A DNA stretch of 64,000 bases from contig CAWIMB010000002.1 of NCBI GenBank assembly GCA_963837155.1, forward strand, positions 1,426,001 through 1,490,000. The letters are read 5' to 3'. Positions 26,972 through 36,181 of this stretch are shown piece by piece; positions within the stretch are counted from its first letter, which is position 1; each line of letters opens with the position of its first letter. The notes under the pieces are model-generated. The model had not been told where the DNA came from and made no database searches. It worked only from the letters and a program-made list of their open reading frames with translations. This DNA comes from DASQHW01 sp963837155. GTDB lineage: Bacteria; Actinomycetota; Acidimicrobiia; IMCC26256; PALSA-610. The position numbers were made by a program, and so were the translations under genes.

Positions 26972-28496
26972 CCGGTAAGGCCGCGCCCGAACCGCGAAAG
27001 CCACCGATGCGCAACGCCATGAACACCGTGGCGACGATTGCAACCTCGAGCAGCACCAGCGAAGCGACTGGGCCCGACCAGCGGGCATCGAAGACGTAAA
27101 GAAGCTCTCCCGCGGTCCCGACGGTGTACCGCCGCGCGACGACGACGAACGCGGCGAGCTGAGCCACGCCGAAGACGGTCGCGAACGCGATGGCTATGGG
27201 CCGGGCCCGTGCTGCATCCCGCGATGAGGCCGCCGCGAGGAAGCCGCCGAGTGTCGGGAGGCCGATCCACAGCGGCAGGCTGTAGCGGCCTTGCCATCCG
27301 TCGTAGATCGGAGCGGGACCGATGAGCGAAATGACGATCGGGAACGCGACCGACGCGACCAACAGCGCGCTCAAGACGATCCTTGCGAAGTCCGTGGTGT
27401 CGCGAAATCCGAGAACAAAGAGGACGCACCACAGCAACAGCCAGATCACGATGGCAACGATGATGTGCATCTCCCGGAAGTTGAAGCCGAACGCGGCGAC
27501 GCTCTCTTCGAACAGTCGCGGCGTACGGCCGAAGCCTTTCGCCACCGTGAACGAGGCTCCGGGTGGCTCTTTCAACGCCGGCACCCGGCCCAGGAACACA
27601 ATCCAGCCCACCGCGACCGCGGTCGAGCCCGCGATGATCCACGCGGACACGCGCGCGACGCGCCGATCCATCATCGAGCGGAGTCGCCCCGGATCTGCGA
27701 GGCAGAGCGGCAGGAGCAGTGCGATGAGCGCGATCGGAATCGACAACGAGCGGGTATTCGCGAGGAAGACGTACGCCACCGTGACGCGCGCGATCGCACG
27801 GGCGCTGACCGTCGGGCCGAGCGCAAGCGCTGCAGACGAGCTCCAAAGCGCCGTCGCGCTCGCGATTTCGAGGCCGCTGGGATTCACCGCGCCGGAGAGA
27901 TGCAACGTGATCGGCGTGACCGACGCTGCGACGCCGAGGACGGCGTATCGTCCGAGCGATTGCGCGGCGACGAAGGCCGAAGCGAAGAACGCGGCACACA
28001 CGACCGCGGCGATGAGGCGCATCGCGTACACGGTGCTCTCGGGACCGAAAAAGTACGCAGGTGGCGCGACGAGCATTGAATAGAGCGGCGGATAGCGACC
28101 CGCAATCGTGAAGGCTCCGACGATGGTCGAGTCTTCGACGACGCCGTCCGCACAATCCGGGGTGGTCTTCGGAAGTCCCCAGAAGCACTGGCTTGCATCC
28201 GAGTAGAGCTGGAACGACGCGGGAACGCGAACCTCGCTGATCTCACCGACATCAGTGGAAACAGTCTTGCCCCGGAACTCGCCGCGTGTGATCGCGACCA
28301 CGCGCACGACGTGCTGGCCTTCGTCGGCAGGTGCAAACAGCGGAACAACGAGGGCCCACGCGACGGAGAGTCCGAGCAGCGGAAGGAACCAGAGCCACCA
28401 CGCTCGCCGCTCGCTCCGGGAGCGAACGACCTCCCGACCTTCCCGCCGAAGTTTGCGAGGAGGATCGGTCGGCACCTCGAGTGCCTGTTTATCCAC
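26937..28496 (-). CDS. DUF2142-like multi-pass membrane protein
   Basis: A 519-residue protein with a cytoplasmic basic N-terminus (RKLRREGREVVRSRSERR) and about ten membrane helices. The first extracytoplasmic loop carries FAPADEGQHVVRVVAITRGEF, and YPPLYSMLVAPPAYFFG follows, as in DUF2142 proteins related to glycosyltransferase-C membrane enzymes. It probably acts on a polyprenol-linked sugar, given the divergent GT2 gene, but the catalytic role is inferred. GTG 28496 has TAGATT 9 bases upstream. Confidence 0.7.
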   Translation of the reverse strand: MDKQALEVPTDPPRKLRREGREVVRSRSERRAWWLWFLPLLGLSVAWALVVPLFAPADEGQHVVRVVAITRGEFRGKTVSTDVGEISEVRVPASFQLYSDASQCFWGLPKTTPDCADGVVEDSTIVGAFTIAGRYPPLYSMLVAPPAYFFGPESTVYAMRLIAAVVCAAFFASAFVAAQSLGRYAVLGVAASVTPITLHLSGAVNPSGLEIASATALWSSSAALALGPTVSARAIARVTVAYVFLANTRSLSIPIALIALLLPLCLADPGRLRSMMDRRVARVSAWIIAGSTAVAVGWIVFLGRVPALKEPPGASFTVAKGFGRTPRLFEESVAAFGFNFREMHIIVAIVIWLLLWCVLFVLGFRDTTDFARIVLSALLVASVAFPIVISLIGPAPIYDGWQGRYSLPLWIGLPTLGGFLAAASSRDAARARPIAIAFATVFGVAQLAAFVVVARRYTVGTAGELLYVFDARWSGPVASLVLLEVAIVATVFMALRIGGFRGSGAALPVTQSSRRHAAP

Positions 28497-28505
28497 GAGC
28501 GCGAG

Positions 28506-28511
28506 AATCTA
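28506..28511 (-). promoter_or_regulatory. -10 element (TAGATT) of the DUF2142-like gene
   Basis: On the minus strand TAGATT lies 9 bases before GTG 28496, within the 85-base divergent intergenic region. Confidence 0.45.
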
Positions 28512-28581
28512 CCGCTGCCGCACGGGGTAGCGTGCGGCAAGAAGTGGGGACGCCGGAGCGTGTGGGCGAACGGAGATCAGG

Positions 28582-29367
28582 GTGGTCACAGCCCGCCAGC
28601 GGGCGTCGCTCGAGCCTGTCGAAGCCGTGGGTGCTGAGCGATCGCCGGCTCGCCGCTTCCGCGTTTCCCTCGTCATTCCGACGTTGAACGAAGCGGTCGG
28701 TGCACGCGCACTGCTGATCAACGTGCCGTCCTGGGTCGACGAGGTCGTCGTCGTCGACGGTCCGTCGACCGACGGCACGCTGGACGCGGTCGCCGAGGTG
28801 TGCCCGCACGCACTGCGATTGACGCAACGCGGCGTCGGGAAGGGCGACGCGATCAAGGAAGGGCTCGCCGCCGCGACCGGCGACATCATCGTCACCATGG
28901 ACGCCGACTTGTCGATGAGCCTCACCGACGCCGGGCGCCTCGTCGACAAGCTGGTTGAGGGCTTCGACTTCGTCAAGGGATCACGCGCATTGCCGGGTGG
29001 CGGGAGCGCCGACTTCACACCGGCCCACAGGCTCGGCAGCTGGGGGCTCACCAAGGTCGCCACGCTCATCTACGGCACGGCGTACACCGACATCACCTAC
29101 GGCTTCAACGCGTACTGGCGCGCCGTCATGGTCGACACCACGGAATTCTCCGACGGTTTTCAGTTCGAGGTGCAAGCTGCGATCCGGGCCGTGCGTGCCG
29201 GCCTGCGCACCGCCGAGGTTGCGTGCTTCGAAGAGCCCCGCGTCGGCGGCGAATCGAAGCTCCATGCCGCCCTCGACGGATGGCGGATCCTCCGCGCGAT
29301 CCTCGGTGAGCTGATTCCCCGCCGCCGTGTGAGCCTCCGCAGCATGGCGGACCTGTACCTCGAATGA
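28582..29367 (+). CDS. GT2-family glycosyltransferase (polyprenol-phosphate sugar transferase-like)
   Basis: A 261-residue cytoplasmic GT-A enzyme: LVIPTLNEA, the nucleotide-sugar strand VDGPSTDGTLD, and the metal-binding DAD in VTMDADLSM. FVKGSRALPGGGSADFTPAHR and TDITYGFNAYWR resemble the dolichol/polyprenol-phosphate mannose synthase branch. It lacks C-terminal membrane helices. GTG 28582 has GGAG upstream; the first residues are encoded by a GAGCCTGTCG-containing repeat-like stretch (28605-28640). The stop overlaps the ATG of the GMC oxidoreductase (ATGA), so the two are coupled. Confidence 0.88.
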   Translation: MVTARQRASLEPVEAVGAERSPARRFRVSLVIPTLNEAVGARALLINVPSWVDEVVVVDGPSTDGTLDAVAEVCPHALRLTQRGVGKGDAIKEGLAAATGDIIVTMDADLSMSLTDAGRLVDKLVEGFDFVKGSRALPGGGSADFTPAHRLGSWGLTKVATLIYGTAYTDITYGFNAYWRAVMVDTTEFSDGFQFEVQAAIRAVRAGLRTAEVACFEEPRVGGESKLHAALDGWRILRAILGELIPRRRVSLRSMADLYLE

Positions 29368-30997
29368 CGTTCCGTTCTCCCGCACACTGATGGCGAGCAC
29401 GCGCTCATCGTCGGATCAGGTCCGGCGGCCGCGGGTGCCGCGCTCGCGCTGGCGGGACGTCCGGATCTCGAGATCACGGTCATCGACATGGGTCTCGAGC
29501 TCGAGGCGCGCAACCGTCGAGTGCTCGAGGACCTGCGGACCGCCGATGCCAGCGAATGGACCGCAGATGACCTCGCGGTGATCACCGCCCAGCCCGTCGC
29601 CCAGTCGGTGCGCGGCCTTCCCGAGAAGCACGCGTACGGATCGGACTTTCCGTTCCACGATGCCGGCCAGCTGCACGGGATGAGCACGGATACAAACGTG
29701 CATCGCGCAGTGATCTCGGCGGCGTACGGGGGATTCAGCAATACCTGGGGCGCGCAGATCACGCCGTTCACGAGCGCCGCGCTCGCACTGTGGCCGGCGC
29801 GCAGCCGCCCGACCGAAGCGGACTACCGGGCGATCCTCTCTGAGATTCCGTTCGCCGCCGAACACGACGACCTCGACGCGTTGCTCCCGCTGTTCGCTTC
29901 GCCCTCGCCGCTTCCGCCGCCGTCGGCGCGCACGGCGCTCGTGCTCGACGCGTACAACCGCCACCGGCCTGCGTTGCACCGCCTCGGCGTGACGCTCGGG
30001 CGCGCCCGGCTCGCGTTCGACGCGCCGAACTGTGTGCGCTGCGGTCTGTGCATGACCGGCTGCCCGTACTCGCTGATTTATTCGTCGTCGCACACGTTCG
30101 ACGCGCTGCGCCGGACCGGTCGCGTGAAGTATCACGGCGGGCTCATGGCTGTGGAGGTGGGGGAGCACGGCGACCAGGCATTCGTGCAGGCGAAGGACAT
30201 GCAATCGGGGCGGGTCTGCCGTTTCGAAGCCGACCGAGTGTTCGTCGCGTGCGGCGCGATCGGCACGACTCGGCTCGCAATGCAATCGCTGCAACGCTTC
30301 GACGAACCGGTGGCAGTGCAGGAGCCCGCCCAATTCATCATTCCGTTCATCAGTGGCCGCCCGACACCCGACCCCAAGACCGAACCGCAGTTCACGCTCA
30401 ACCAGTTCAACATGGTCGTCGCGCTCGACGATGCCGGCCGCGACATCTCGCAGCTCCACTTCTATACCTACAACCCGGCGTTCATCGACGCGCTCCCACG
30501 CGTTCTGCACTCGCGGTATGCCGCGCCGGTGGTCGATCAGTTGTTGCGGCGCCTGTGTGTCACCGTGGGATACCTCCCTTCGTGGGTGTCGCCGCGCATG
30601 CACGTCACGGCACACGCGCCGCGGCGAGGTGAGGAGATCTCCGAGATCGTGCTGTCGCGTGATAATCCGCACTGGCACCGCAACGTGATGCTGCGCAAGG
30701 TGCTCACGAGAATCGCGGGCGGGCCGGCACCTCGACCTCTGGCCGCTTCTGCCGATGATGCGGCTCGCCGGCGGCGGCAAGAGCTACCACTGGGGCGGCA
30801 GCTTCCCGCACAGCGATCAGCCGCGGTCGTTGGGCACGAGCGACGAGCTGGGACGCGTCGGACCGTGGCAGCGCGTGCACCTGATCGACGCAGCCGTGTT
30901 CCCGAACGTCGCCGCAACCACGTACATGCTCACGATCATGGCGAACGCGCATCGGATCGCGAGCGGGACGCTCGGATCGTTCGCCGCGACGCCGTGA
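29364..30997 (+). CDS. GMC-type FAD oxidoreductase with an internal ferredoxin-like cysteine motif, frame broken
   Basis: ATG 29364 overlaps the GT2 stop. After MTFRSPAH the frame breaks near 29388 and continues as HALIVGSGPAAAGAALALAG, the FAD-binding strand. A second break near 30720-30728 leads to RHLDLWPLLPMMRLAGGGKS and HWGGSFPHSD, ending in the GMC tail HLIDAAVFPNVAATTYMLTI with the conserved His/Asn region. Both breaks are repaired by one CG or GC, giving 545 residues. The middle carries CVRCGLCMTGCPYSLIY, a CxxCxxCxxxCP-like pattern. It should oxidise an alcohol, perhaps on a glycan made by its neighbours. Its stop overlaps the next GTG. Confidence 0.78.
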
Positions 30998-31863
30998 GCG
31001 ACGGTCGCACGGTCGCGATCACCGGTGCGTACGGATACTTGGGCGCACTCATCCGGCGGACGCTCGACGCCGACGGCTGGCACACGCACGCCTTGGTACC
31101 GCGCCGCGGTCCGATGATCGGTCGGCCGAGCGCTTCGACCTCGCCGCGGAAACGCCGGCGTCTTCGCTGCAGTCGGTCGACGTGCTCGTGCACTGCGCGT
31201 ACGACCCGTCGCTCGTGCGCCCGGCCGATATCGAGCGGGTCAATGTCGAAGGGTCCCGCCGCCTCTTCCAGCGCGGCACACGATGCGGAGGTGCGTCGGC
31301 TGATCGTCGTGTCGAGCATGTCGGCGTATCCGGGAACGACGCAGGTCTACGGCCGCGCCAAGCTCGCGATCGAAGCCGCCGCGCAGGAGATCGGGGGATA
31401 TTGCGTCCGGCCCGGCGTCGTCTACGGCGAACAGTCGCGCGGCATGGCCGGCGCGCTGCGGAAGCTGACCGCGCTGCCGGTCGTGCCGGTGGTTGCCGAC
31501 AAGTACAAGCAGTATCTCGTGCACGAACACGACCTCGCGTCCGCGATCTCCGCGCTCGCCGGGGCGCCCGACGTCGGGCCCGAGGCGATCAGCGTTGCGC
31601 ATCCGACGCCGGTGTCGATGCGGGCGTTCCTTACCGGCCTGGCCGCGGCCGAGGGCCGCCGCTGCCGGTTCCTGCCGGTGCCGTGGCGGGCGGTGTACGC
31701 AGGTTTGCGGGCCGGTGAGCTCGCCGGCGTGCGGTTGGCGTTCCGGGCCGACTCGCTGCTGGGCCTGGTGCGACCGGCGCCCGGGCTCGTCGGAACCGAC
31801 GCGCTCACTCGTCTTGGTGTGCGGGTGCGCCCGTTCGCGCCGGCGCCCGGCCCGCACGCCTAG
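30994..31863 (+). CDS. NAD-dependent epimerase/dehydratase (extended SDR), two compensating frame breaks
   Basis: GTG 30994 overlaps the GMC stop (GTGA). The N-terminus VAITGAYGYLGALIRRTL is the Rossmann motif of sugar-nucleotide SDRs. The middle (about 31107-31268) reads correctly only in another frame: ERFDLAAETPASSLQ, then VLVHCAYDPSLVRPADIERV. The C-terminal part returns to the first frame: RRLIVVSSMSAYPG, Tyr-x3-Lys in VYGRAKLA, and YCVRPGVVYGEQSRGM. Restoring one base near 31107 and one CG near 31268 gives 290 residues. Substrate unknown; coupled to the GMC and GT2 genes. Confidence 0.8.
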   Translation: MSDGRTVAITGAYGYLGALIRRTLDADGWHTHALVPRRGPMIGRPSASTSPRKRRRLRCSRSTCSCTARTTRRSCARPISSGSMSKGPAASSSAAHDAEVRRLIVVSSMSAYPGTTQVYGRAKLAIEAAAQEIGGYCVRPGVVYGEQSRGMAGALRKLTALPVVPVVADKYKQYLVHEHDLASAISALAGAPDVGPEAISVAHPTPVSMRAFLTGLAAAEGRRCRFLPVPWRAVYAGLRAGELAGVRLAFRADSLLGLVRPAPGLVGTDALTRLGVRVRPFAPAPGPHA

Positions 31864-31887
31864 CGGCACGCGCGCGAGCATCCCCCC

Positions 31888-33990
31888 ATGCCGATCGGGA
31901 TCACCGAGGAACACGAACACCTGCGCCAGGCCGTCCGCCGCTTCGCCGAGACGCGCATCCCGGCGGAAGCACTGCGCACCGCGCTCGACGCACCCACTGA
32001 GACGCGGCCCGTTTTCTGGAGCGCGCTCGCGGAGCCGGGGTGGGTCGACATGCACAGTCACGGCGCCGGCTTTGTCGAGCAGGCCGTCGTCGTCGAGGAG
32101 CTCGGGCGTGCGTGCGCGCCCGGCCCGTACGTGCCGACCGCAATCGTGGCCGCGCTGCTCCATGCCGACGGCGGCCCGGCCGCGGCCGAGCTCCTCCACG
32201 CGTGGCGAGCGGCGAGCTCACCGCAGCCGTAGCCGTCGACGGCGCATCGCTCGTGGTAGGGGGAGCGGTCGCCGACATCGTCGTCTGCGAGATCGGCGGC
32301 GCGTGGTACGCGCTGGACGCGAGCGCGGTGCGACCCGTCGAGGTCAAGAGCATCGACTTGACGCGTCGCCTCGCTCGCATCGAGCTCGAGCATGTCTCAC
32401 CCGCCGCGCGCCGTCTGCCGGCACTCACCTCCGACCGCGTGCGGGCGGTCGCGGCGGTGATGTTCGGCGCCGAGGCAATCGGTCTCGCCCAGTGGTGTGT
32501 CGACACCGCCGCCGGCTACGCCAAGGTACGCGTGCAGTTCGGCCGACCGATCGGGCAGTTCCAAGGGGTCAAGCACCGCTGCGCGGAAATGCTGGCCCGC
32601 ACTGAGCTCGCGCGCGCGGCGGTGTGGGACGCGGCTCGTGCCGCCGACGACTACGACGACGAGGGAACCCCGCTCGCAATCGCGGCCGCGGCCGCGCTCG
32701 CCTTCGACGCCGCACTCCAGAACGCCAAGGACTGCGTGCAGACGCTCGGCGGGATCGGGTTCACGTGGGAGCACGACGCGCACATGTACTTGCGCCGCGC
32801 GATGACCCTGCATCAGGTGACCGGCACCACCGACGAGTGGCGCGTCCGCGCGGCCGAGGCGGCGGCCGGAGGAGCCCGGCGCCGGCTGGCGGTCGACCTG
32901 CCGCCGGAAGCCGAGGCGTACCGCGACGAAGTGCGCGCGTTCGTGAGCGAGATCAAGGAGCTTCCACGCGCGGAACGGCTGACGCGTCTCGCCGACGAGG
33001 GCTACATCACACCCAGCTGGCCGGCACCGTGGGGCCGCGATGCCGACGCGCTGCAGCTGCTCGTCATCGAAGACGAGTTCCGCAGCGCGAAGGTGGCGCG
33101 TCCGAACATCGGCGTCGGCGGATGGGCCTTGCCGAATCTCATCGTGCATGGCACCGAGGCGCAACAGAAGCGCTGGATCCTGCCGACGTTGCGCGGCGAG
33201 ATCGGTTGGTGCCAGCTGTTCAGCGAACCGGGTGCGGGTTCCGACCTCGCGTCGCTGTCGACGCGCGCGGCACGCGTCGAGGGCGGGTGGGTGCTGAACG
33301 GCCAGAAGGTGTGGACGTCGATGGCGCAGGACGCGGACTGGGGGATCTGCCTCGCGCGCACCAATGCCGACGCGCCCAAGCACGACGGCATCTCGTGCTT
33401 CATGGTCGACATGCGCACGCCCGGCATCGAAGTGCGGCCACTCCGCGAGCTCACCGGCCAGTCGATGTTCAACGAGGTGTTCTTCGACGACGTCTTCGTC
33501 CCCGAGGACTGCCTCGTCGGTCGCGAGCACGACGGCTGGCGCTGTGCGCGCACGACGCTCGCGAACGAACGCGTCTACATGGGCTCGAGCAACACGATCG
33601 GCGGCGGCGTCGTCGGGGTGCTGAAGCTGATCGAGGCCCGCGGCCAGTCGGACGACCGGCTCGCGATGGCATCGGCCGGCGAGCTTGTGGCCACCGGCCA
33701 CGCCCTGACCGCGCTCGGGTTCCGGCTCACGCTGCTGGCACTGCGCGGTGCGGACCCCTCGGGCTCGGAAGCGGCGGTCCGCAAGCTGCTCGGTGTCCAG
33801 CACGACCAGCACGTCCAGGAGGTCGGGATGACGCTCGCCGGGCTCGAGGCGATGGCCGCCGAGGGCGAGGCAGCGGCGTGGGCCTCGTCGTTCCTGTTCA
33901 ACCGGTGCCTCACCGATCGCGGGCGGCACCAGCGACATCCAGCGCAACGTGATCGCCGAAAGACTCCTCGGCCTCCCTCGCGATCCCTGA
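31888..33990 (+). CDS. Fused two-domain acyl-CoA dehydrogenase (FadE34-like architecture), frame broken twice
   Basis: Corrected length 701 residues. N-terminal half: EEHEHLRQAVRRFAE, FVEQAVVVEELGRACAPGPY, then, after a one-base break near 32195, GELTAAVAVDGASLVV, YAKVRVQFGRPIGQFQGVKH and TLGGIGFTWEHDAH. C-terminal half starts at about base 32880: FRSAKVARPNIGVGGWALPN, CQLFSEPGAGSDLASLSTR, NGQKVWTSMAQDADW and, after a break near 33915-33922, GGTSDIQRNVIAERLLGLPR ending at TGA 33988-33990. Two dehydrogenase domains in one chain occur in mycobacterial FadE34/ChsE3, which acts on steroid side-chain CoA thioesters. Same architecture, substrate inferred only. Confidence 0.8.
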
Positions 33991-34202
33991 ACACGGCCGA
34001 ATTTCGCGCCGAAAGAGAACACGTGGAAGCTGCCGCGCTCCTGAACCTGGGCGGCGCGTCCGCGGTCGCGGCCGTCGCGGTGGCCCGCTGGCGCCCGTCG
34101 GGCGGCCGAATCCGGCGGCGCCCGATCGACCTGGACCTGGTGCGCGAAAGCCTGCCATACGACGAGACGGCCACGGATGGCGAAACACGAGGAGTACGAC
34201 CG

Positions 34203-34427
34203 ATGGCCATCAGCCAGATGCCGACCGGCGCCGGCGACATGACCGCCAAGACCGCCGCCGGCCTGCCACCCGAGCAGCTGTACACCTGGCTCGAGTGGGT
34301 GCAAGACGACCTGCGGCGCGTCGAGGAACGCATGCAGCACCTCGAGAATGCGCGCGCGCAGCTGCGCGAGCAGGAGCGGTTGCTCAACGAGCTCCTGCAC
34401 TCTGCTGCTCCGCTCACGCGGCACTGA
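34203..34427 (+). CDS. Small coiled-coil hypothetical protein
   Basis: A 74-residue protein from ATG 34203 with GAGGAG 8 bases upstream. The C-terminal 50 residues (LYTWLEWVQDDLRRVEERMQ, then LENARAQLREQERLLNELL) form a charged amphipathic helix with heptad spacing, likely a coiled coil. No family recognised. The frame is open back to GTG 34023, and bases 34023-34160 have coding-like third positions (AALLNLGGASAVAAVAVA), so a longer 134-residue form or a separate broken gene cannot be excluded. Confidence 0.5.
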   Translation: MAISQMPTGAGDMTAKTAAGLPPEQLYTWLEWVQDDLRRVEERMQHLENARAQLREQERLLNELLHSAAPLTRH

Positions 34428-34437
34428 GGGTGGCTGA

Positions 34438-34464
34438 CGGTTTGCACGTCACCTGCGCAAACCG
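34438..34464. terminator. Hairpin between the small gene and maoC
   Basis: CGGTTTGC (34438-34445) pairs with GCAAACCG (34457-34464) around an 11-base loop. It sits 10 bases after the previous stop and may terminate the upstream unit. Confidence 0.4.
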
Positions 34465-34481
34465 CTAGTCCTTCGCGCTCC

Positions 34482-34895
34482 ATGGGAGCGCGCACCCTCG
34501 CTTACGACGACGTCGCGGTCGGAGATGCCGCGCCCGCGACTGCGCATCCGCTGACGCGTACCGATCTCGTCATGTACGCGGGCGCGAGCGGCGACTTCAA
34601 CCCCGTGCACCACGACGAAGTCGCGGCCCAGGCCGCCGGCCTGCCGTCGGTGTTCGGGCACGGCATGTACACCGCCGGACTGCTCGCGACCGCGGTGACG
34701 AACTACGTCGGGATCGGCAACCTGCGCTCGTACCGGGTGCGCTTCACGCGCCAGACCTGGCCCGGCGAGGTGCTGACGACGAACGTCACGGTGCGCGAGA
34801 AGCGCGCCGGCAATGAGGTCGTGCTCGACTGCGCGGTCGTGAACGAGCAGGGCGAGACGAAGATTCGAGGCGAAGTCGTGGCGGTCCTGCCGTGA
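34482..34895 (+). CDS. MaoC-family (R)-hydratase, ChsH1-like
   Basis: A 137-residue single hot-dog domain. The hydratase 2 motif is YAGASGDFNPVHHDEVAAQ, with catalytic Asp38 and His43. HGMYTAGLLATAVTNYVG and RFTRQTWPGEVL complete the fold. It hydrates enoyl-CoA. Together with the DUF35 protein downstream and the thiolase-like protein at 36182 it recalls ChsH1-ChsH2-Ltp2 of the actinobacterial steroid side-chain operon, where a MaoC and a DUF35 chain form a complex. Partnership here is inferred from position. Confidence 0.88.
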   Translation: MGARTLAYDDVAVGDAAPATAHPLTRTDLVMYAGASGDFNPVHHDEVAAQAAGLPSVFGHGMYTAGLLATAVTNYVGIGNLRSYRVRFTRQTWPGEVLTTNVTVREKRAGNEVVLDCAVVNEQGETKIRGEVVAVLP

Positions 34896-34989
34896 GCCTG
34901 TCGTGAGCCGAGCGTCCGCGAGCCGGGTACCCCGGCGAGCAGCGAGGCGGGGCCCGAGCGGCCCGGCCCGTAGGGCCGAGAGCGGACGG
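34894..34989 (+). repeat. REP-like element between maoC and the DUF35 gene
   Basis: Starts GAGCCTGTCGTGAGCCGAGC and contains CGGGTACCCCGGCGAGCAGC and GGGGCCCGAGCGGCCCGGCC. It overlaps the last two bases of maoC and ends 2 bases before the next ATG. It matches the element inside the glutamate dehydrogenase gene (21001-21089, minus strand). Confidence 0.75.
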
Positions 34990-34991
34990 CG

Positions 34992-35402
34992 ATGACGGCC
35001 ATGCGGTTCGACCTCCCGACGCCCGACTTCGAGACCAAGCCGTTCTGGGACGGGTGCAAAGAGGGAAAGTTCCTGATCCGGCATTGCAACGCCTGCGGCC
35101 GTGACCACTTCTATCCCCGGCCGTTCTGCCCGACGTGCTGGAGCGACGACGTGGCATGGAAGGAAGCCTCGGGGCGCGCCACGCTGTACACGTACTCGAT
35201 CGTCCATGTGAACGATCTCCCGCCGTTCAACGAGCGCGTGCCGTACGTCGCGGCTGTTGTCGAGCTCGACGAAGGACCACGTGTGATGACGAACGTCGAA
35301 GGCGTCGGGTTCGAAGACCTGCGCGTCGACATGGCGCTCGTCGTCGATTTCAAGCCGATCTCCGACGACGTAACGATCCCCGTCTTCCGTGCGGCGTCGT
35401 GA
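34992..35402 (+). CDS. Zn-ribbon/OB-fold (DUF35) protein, partner of thiolase-like enzymes
   Basis: A 136-residue protein with a zinc ribbon (Cys32, Cys35, Cys46, Cys49 in RHCNACGRDHF and PRPFCPTCW) and an OB-fold starting at SGRATLYTYSIVH. DUF35 proteins activate or scaffold thiolase-like lipid-transfer proteins, as in ChsH2-Ltp2 aldolases. The start follows the repeat element directly. Its stop overlaps the next GTG. Confidence 0.88.
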   Translation: MTAMRFDLPTPDFETKPFWDGCKEGKFLIRHCNACGRDHFYPRPFCPTCWSDDVAWKEASGRATLYTYSIVHVNDLPPFNERVPYVAAVVELDEGPRVMTNVEGVGFEDLRVDMALVVDFKPISDDVTIPVFRAAS

Positions 35403-35746
35403 ACGGTCACGAACAGGATTGGAACTTCCCGTTCGAAGAACCGCTCCACGAAGTGTTCCCACAGCTCCACGCGGCGCAGAACGCGTGGATGGCGCAGATC
35501 GATTCGCTGAAGGCACCCGATCGCAAGACCCACGAGCTCATCCGTCTCGTCGTCACCGTTGGGCTGCGCAATCCCCAGGGCATACAGCGGCACGCCCGTC
35601 TGGCCCGCGAGGTCGGCGCGACTTGGGAGGAGATCCTCGGCTCGATCATGCTCACCGTGCCCGGCCACGGGCTCTTGCCTGCAGTCGAAGCCATGCCGCA
35701 CGCGCGCCGCGGCTACGAAGATGCGCGCGAGGCCGAACAGGAGTGA
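35399..35746 (+). CDS. Carboxymuconolactone-decarboxylase-family protein
   Basis: A 115-residue all-helical protein; GTG 35399 overlaps the previous stop (GTGA). DRKTHELIRLVVTVGLRNP followed by GIQRHARLAREVGATWEEIL is the CMD/AhpD helix pattern, with His where AhpD has the CxxC; no CxxC redox pair is seen, so it is decarboxylase- or lyase-like rather than a peroxidase partner. It sits between two DUF35 genes, so a role in the same CoA pathway is likely. Confidence 0.8.
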   Translation: MNGHEQDWNFPFEEPLHEVFPQLHAAQNAWMAQIDSLKAPDRKTHELIRLVVTVGLRNPQGIQRHARLAREVGATWEEILGSIMLTVPGHGLLPAVEAMPHARRGYEDAREAEQE

Positions 35747-35748
35747 CA

Positions 35749-36174
35749 GTGACCGTACCGTTTCGGGTCTTGCCCAAGCTCACGGACAAGAACCGTGACT
35801 TCTGGACCGGTGGTGCCCGAGGTGAGCTGCGCTTCTGGCGATGCCAGGAGTGCGGGTTCTACATTCACCCGCCCGCGCCGCTGTGCCCGCAGTGCCACTC
35901 GAAGCGCATGAAGACCGAGGCCGTCTCCGGCCGGGCCACGCTCGCGACGTTCTCGGTGAACCACCAAGCGTGGATGCCGGGCCCCGACCTTCCGTACATC
36001 GTTGCGATCGTCGAGATCGTCGAGCAGCCGTCGCTCCGGCTCACGACGAATCTTGTGAACTGCGCGCCCGACGCGGCACAGATCGGCATGCCGGTGCGCG
36101 TGACGTTCGAGCATCATCCCGATCCCGACGGCGACGTGTACCTTCCGCTGTTCGAGCCAGACCCGAGCGCATGA
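35749..36174 (+). CDS. Second Zn-ribbon/OB-fold (DUF35) protein
   Basis: A 141-residue paralogue-like DUF35 protein with the four cysteines again at 32, 35, 46 and 49 (RCQECGFYIH, APLCPQCHS) and the OB-fold from SGRATLATFSVNHQAW. GTG 35749 is chosen because AGGAG ends 5 bases upstream; GTG 35743 overlapping the previous stop is possible. Immediately upstream of the thiolase-like gene, it is the more likely direct partner of that enzyme. Confidence 0.87.
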   Translation: MTVPFRVLPKLTDKNRDFWTGGARGELRFWRCQECGFYIHPPAPLCPQCHSKRMKTEAVSGRATLATFSVNHQAWMPGPDLPYIVAIVEIVEQPSLRLTTNLVNCAPDAAQIGMPVRVTFEHHPDPDGDVYLPLFEPDPSA

Positions 36175-36181
36175 GGACGTG

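Noticed and set aside
29488..31863. A single GMC-epimerase fusion of 791 codons
   Set aside because: The true GMC end lies in another frame at 30997 with a GTGA overlap to the epimerase start; the fusion reflects a frame break.
32040..34427. The acyl-CoA dehydrogenase running on into the coiled-coil protein
   Set aside because: The conserved dehydrogenase end GGTSDIQRNVIAERLLGLPR with a stop at 33990 is in the adjacent frame.
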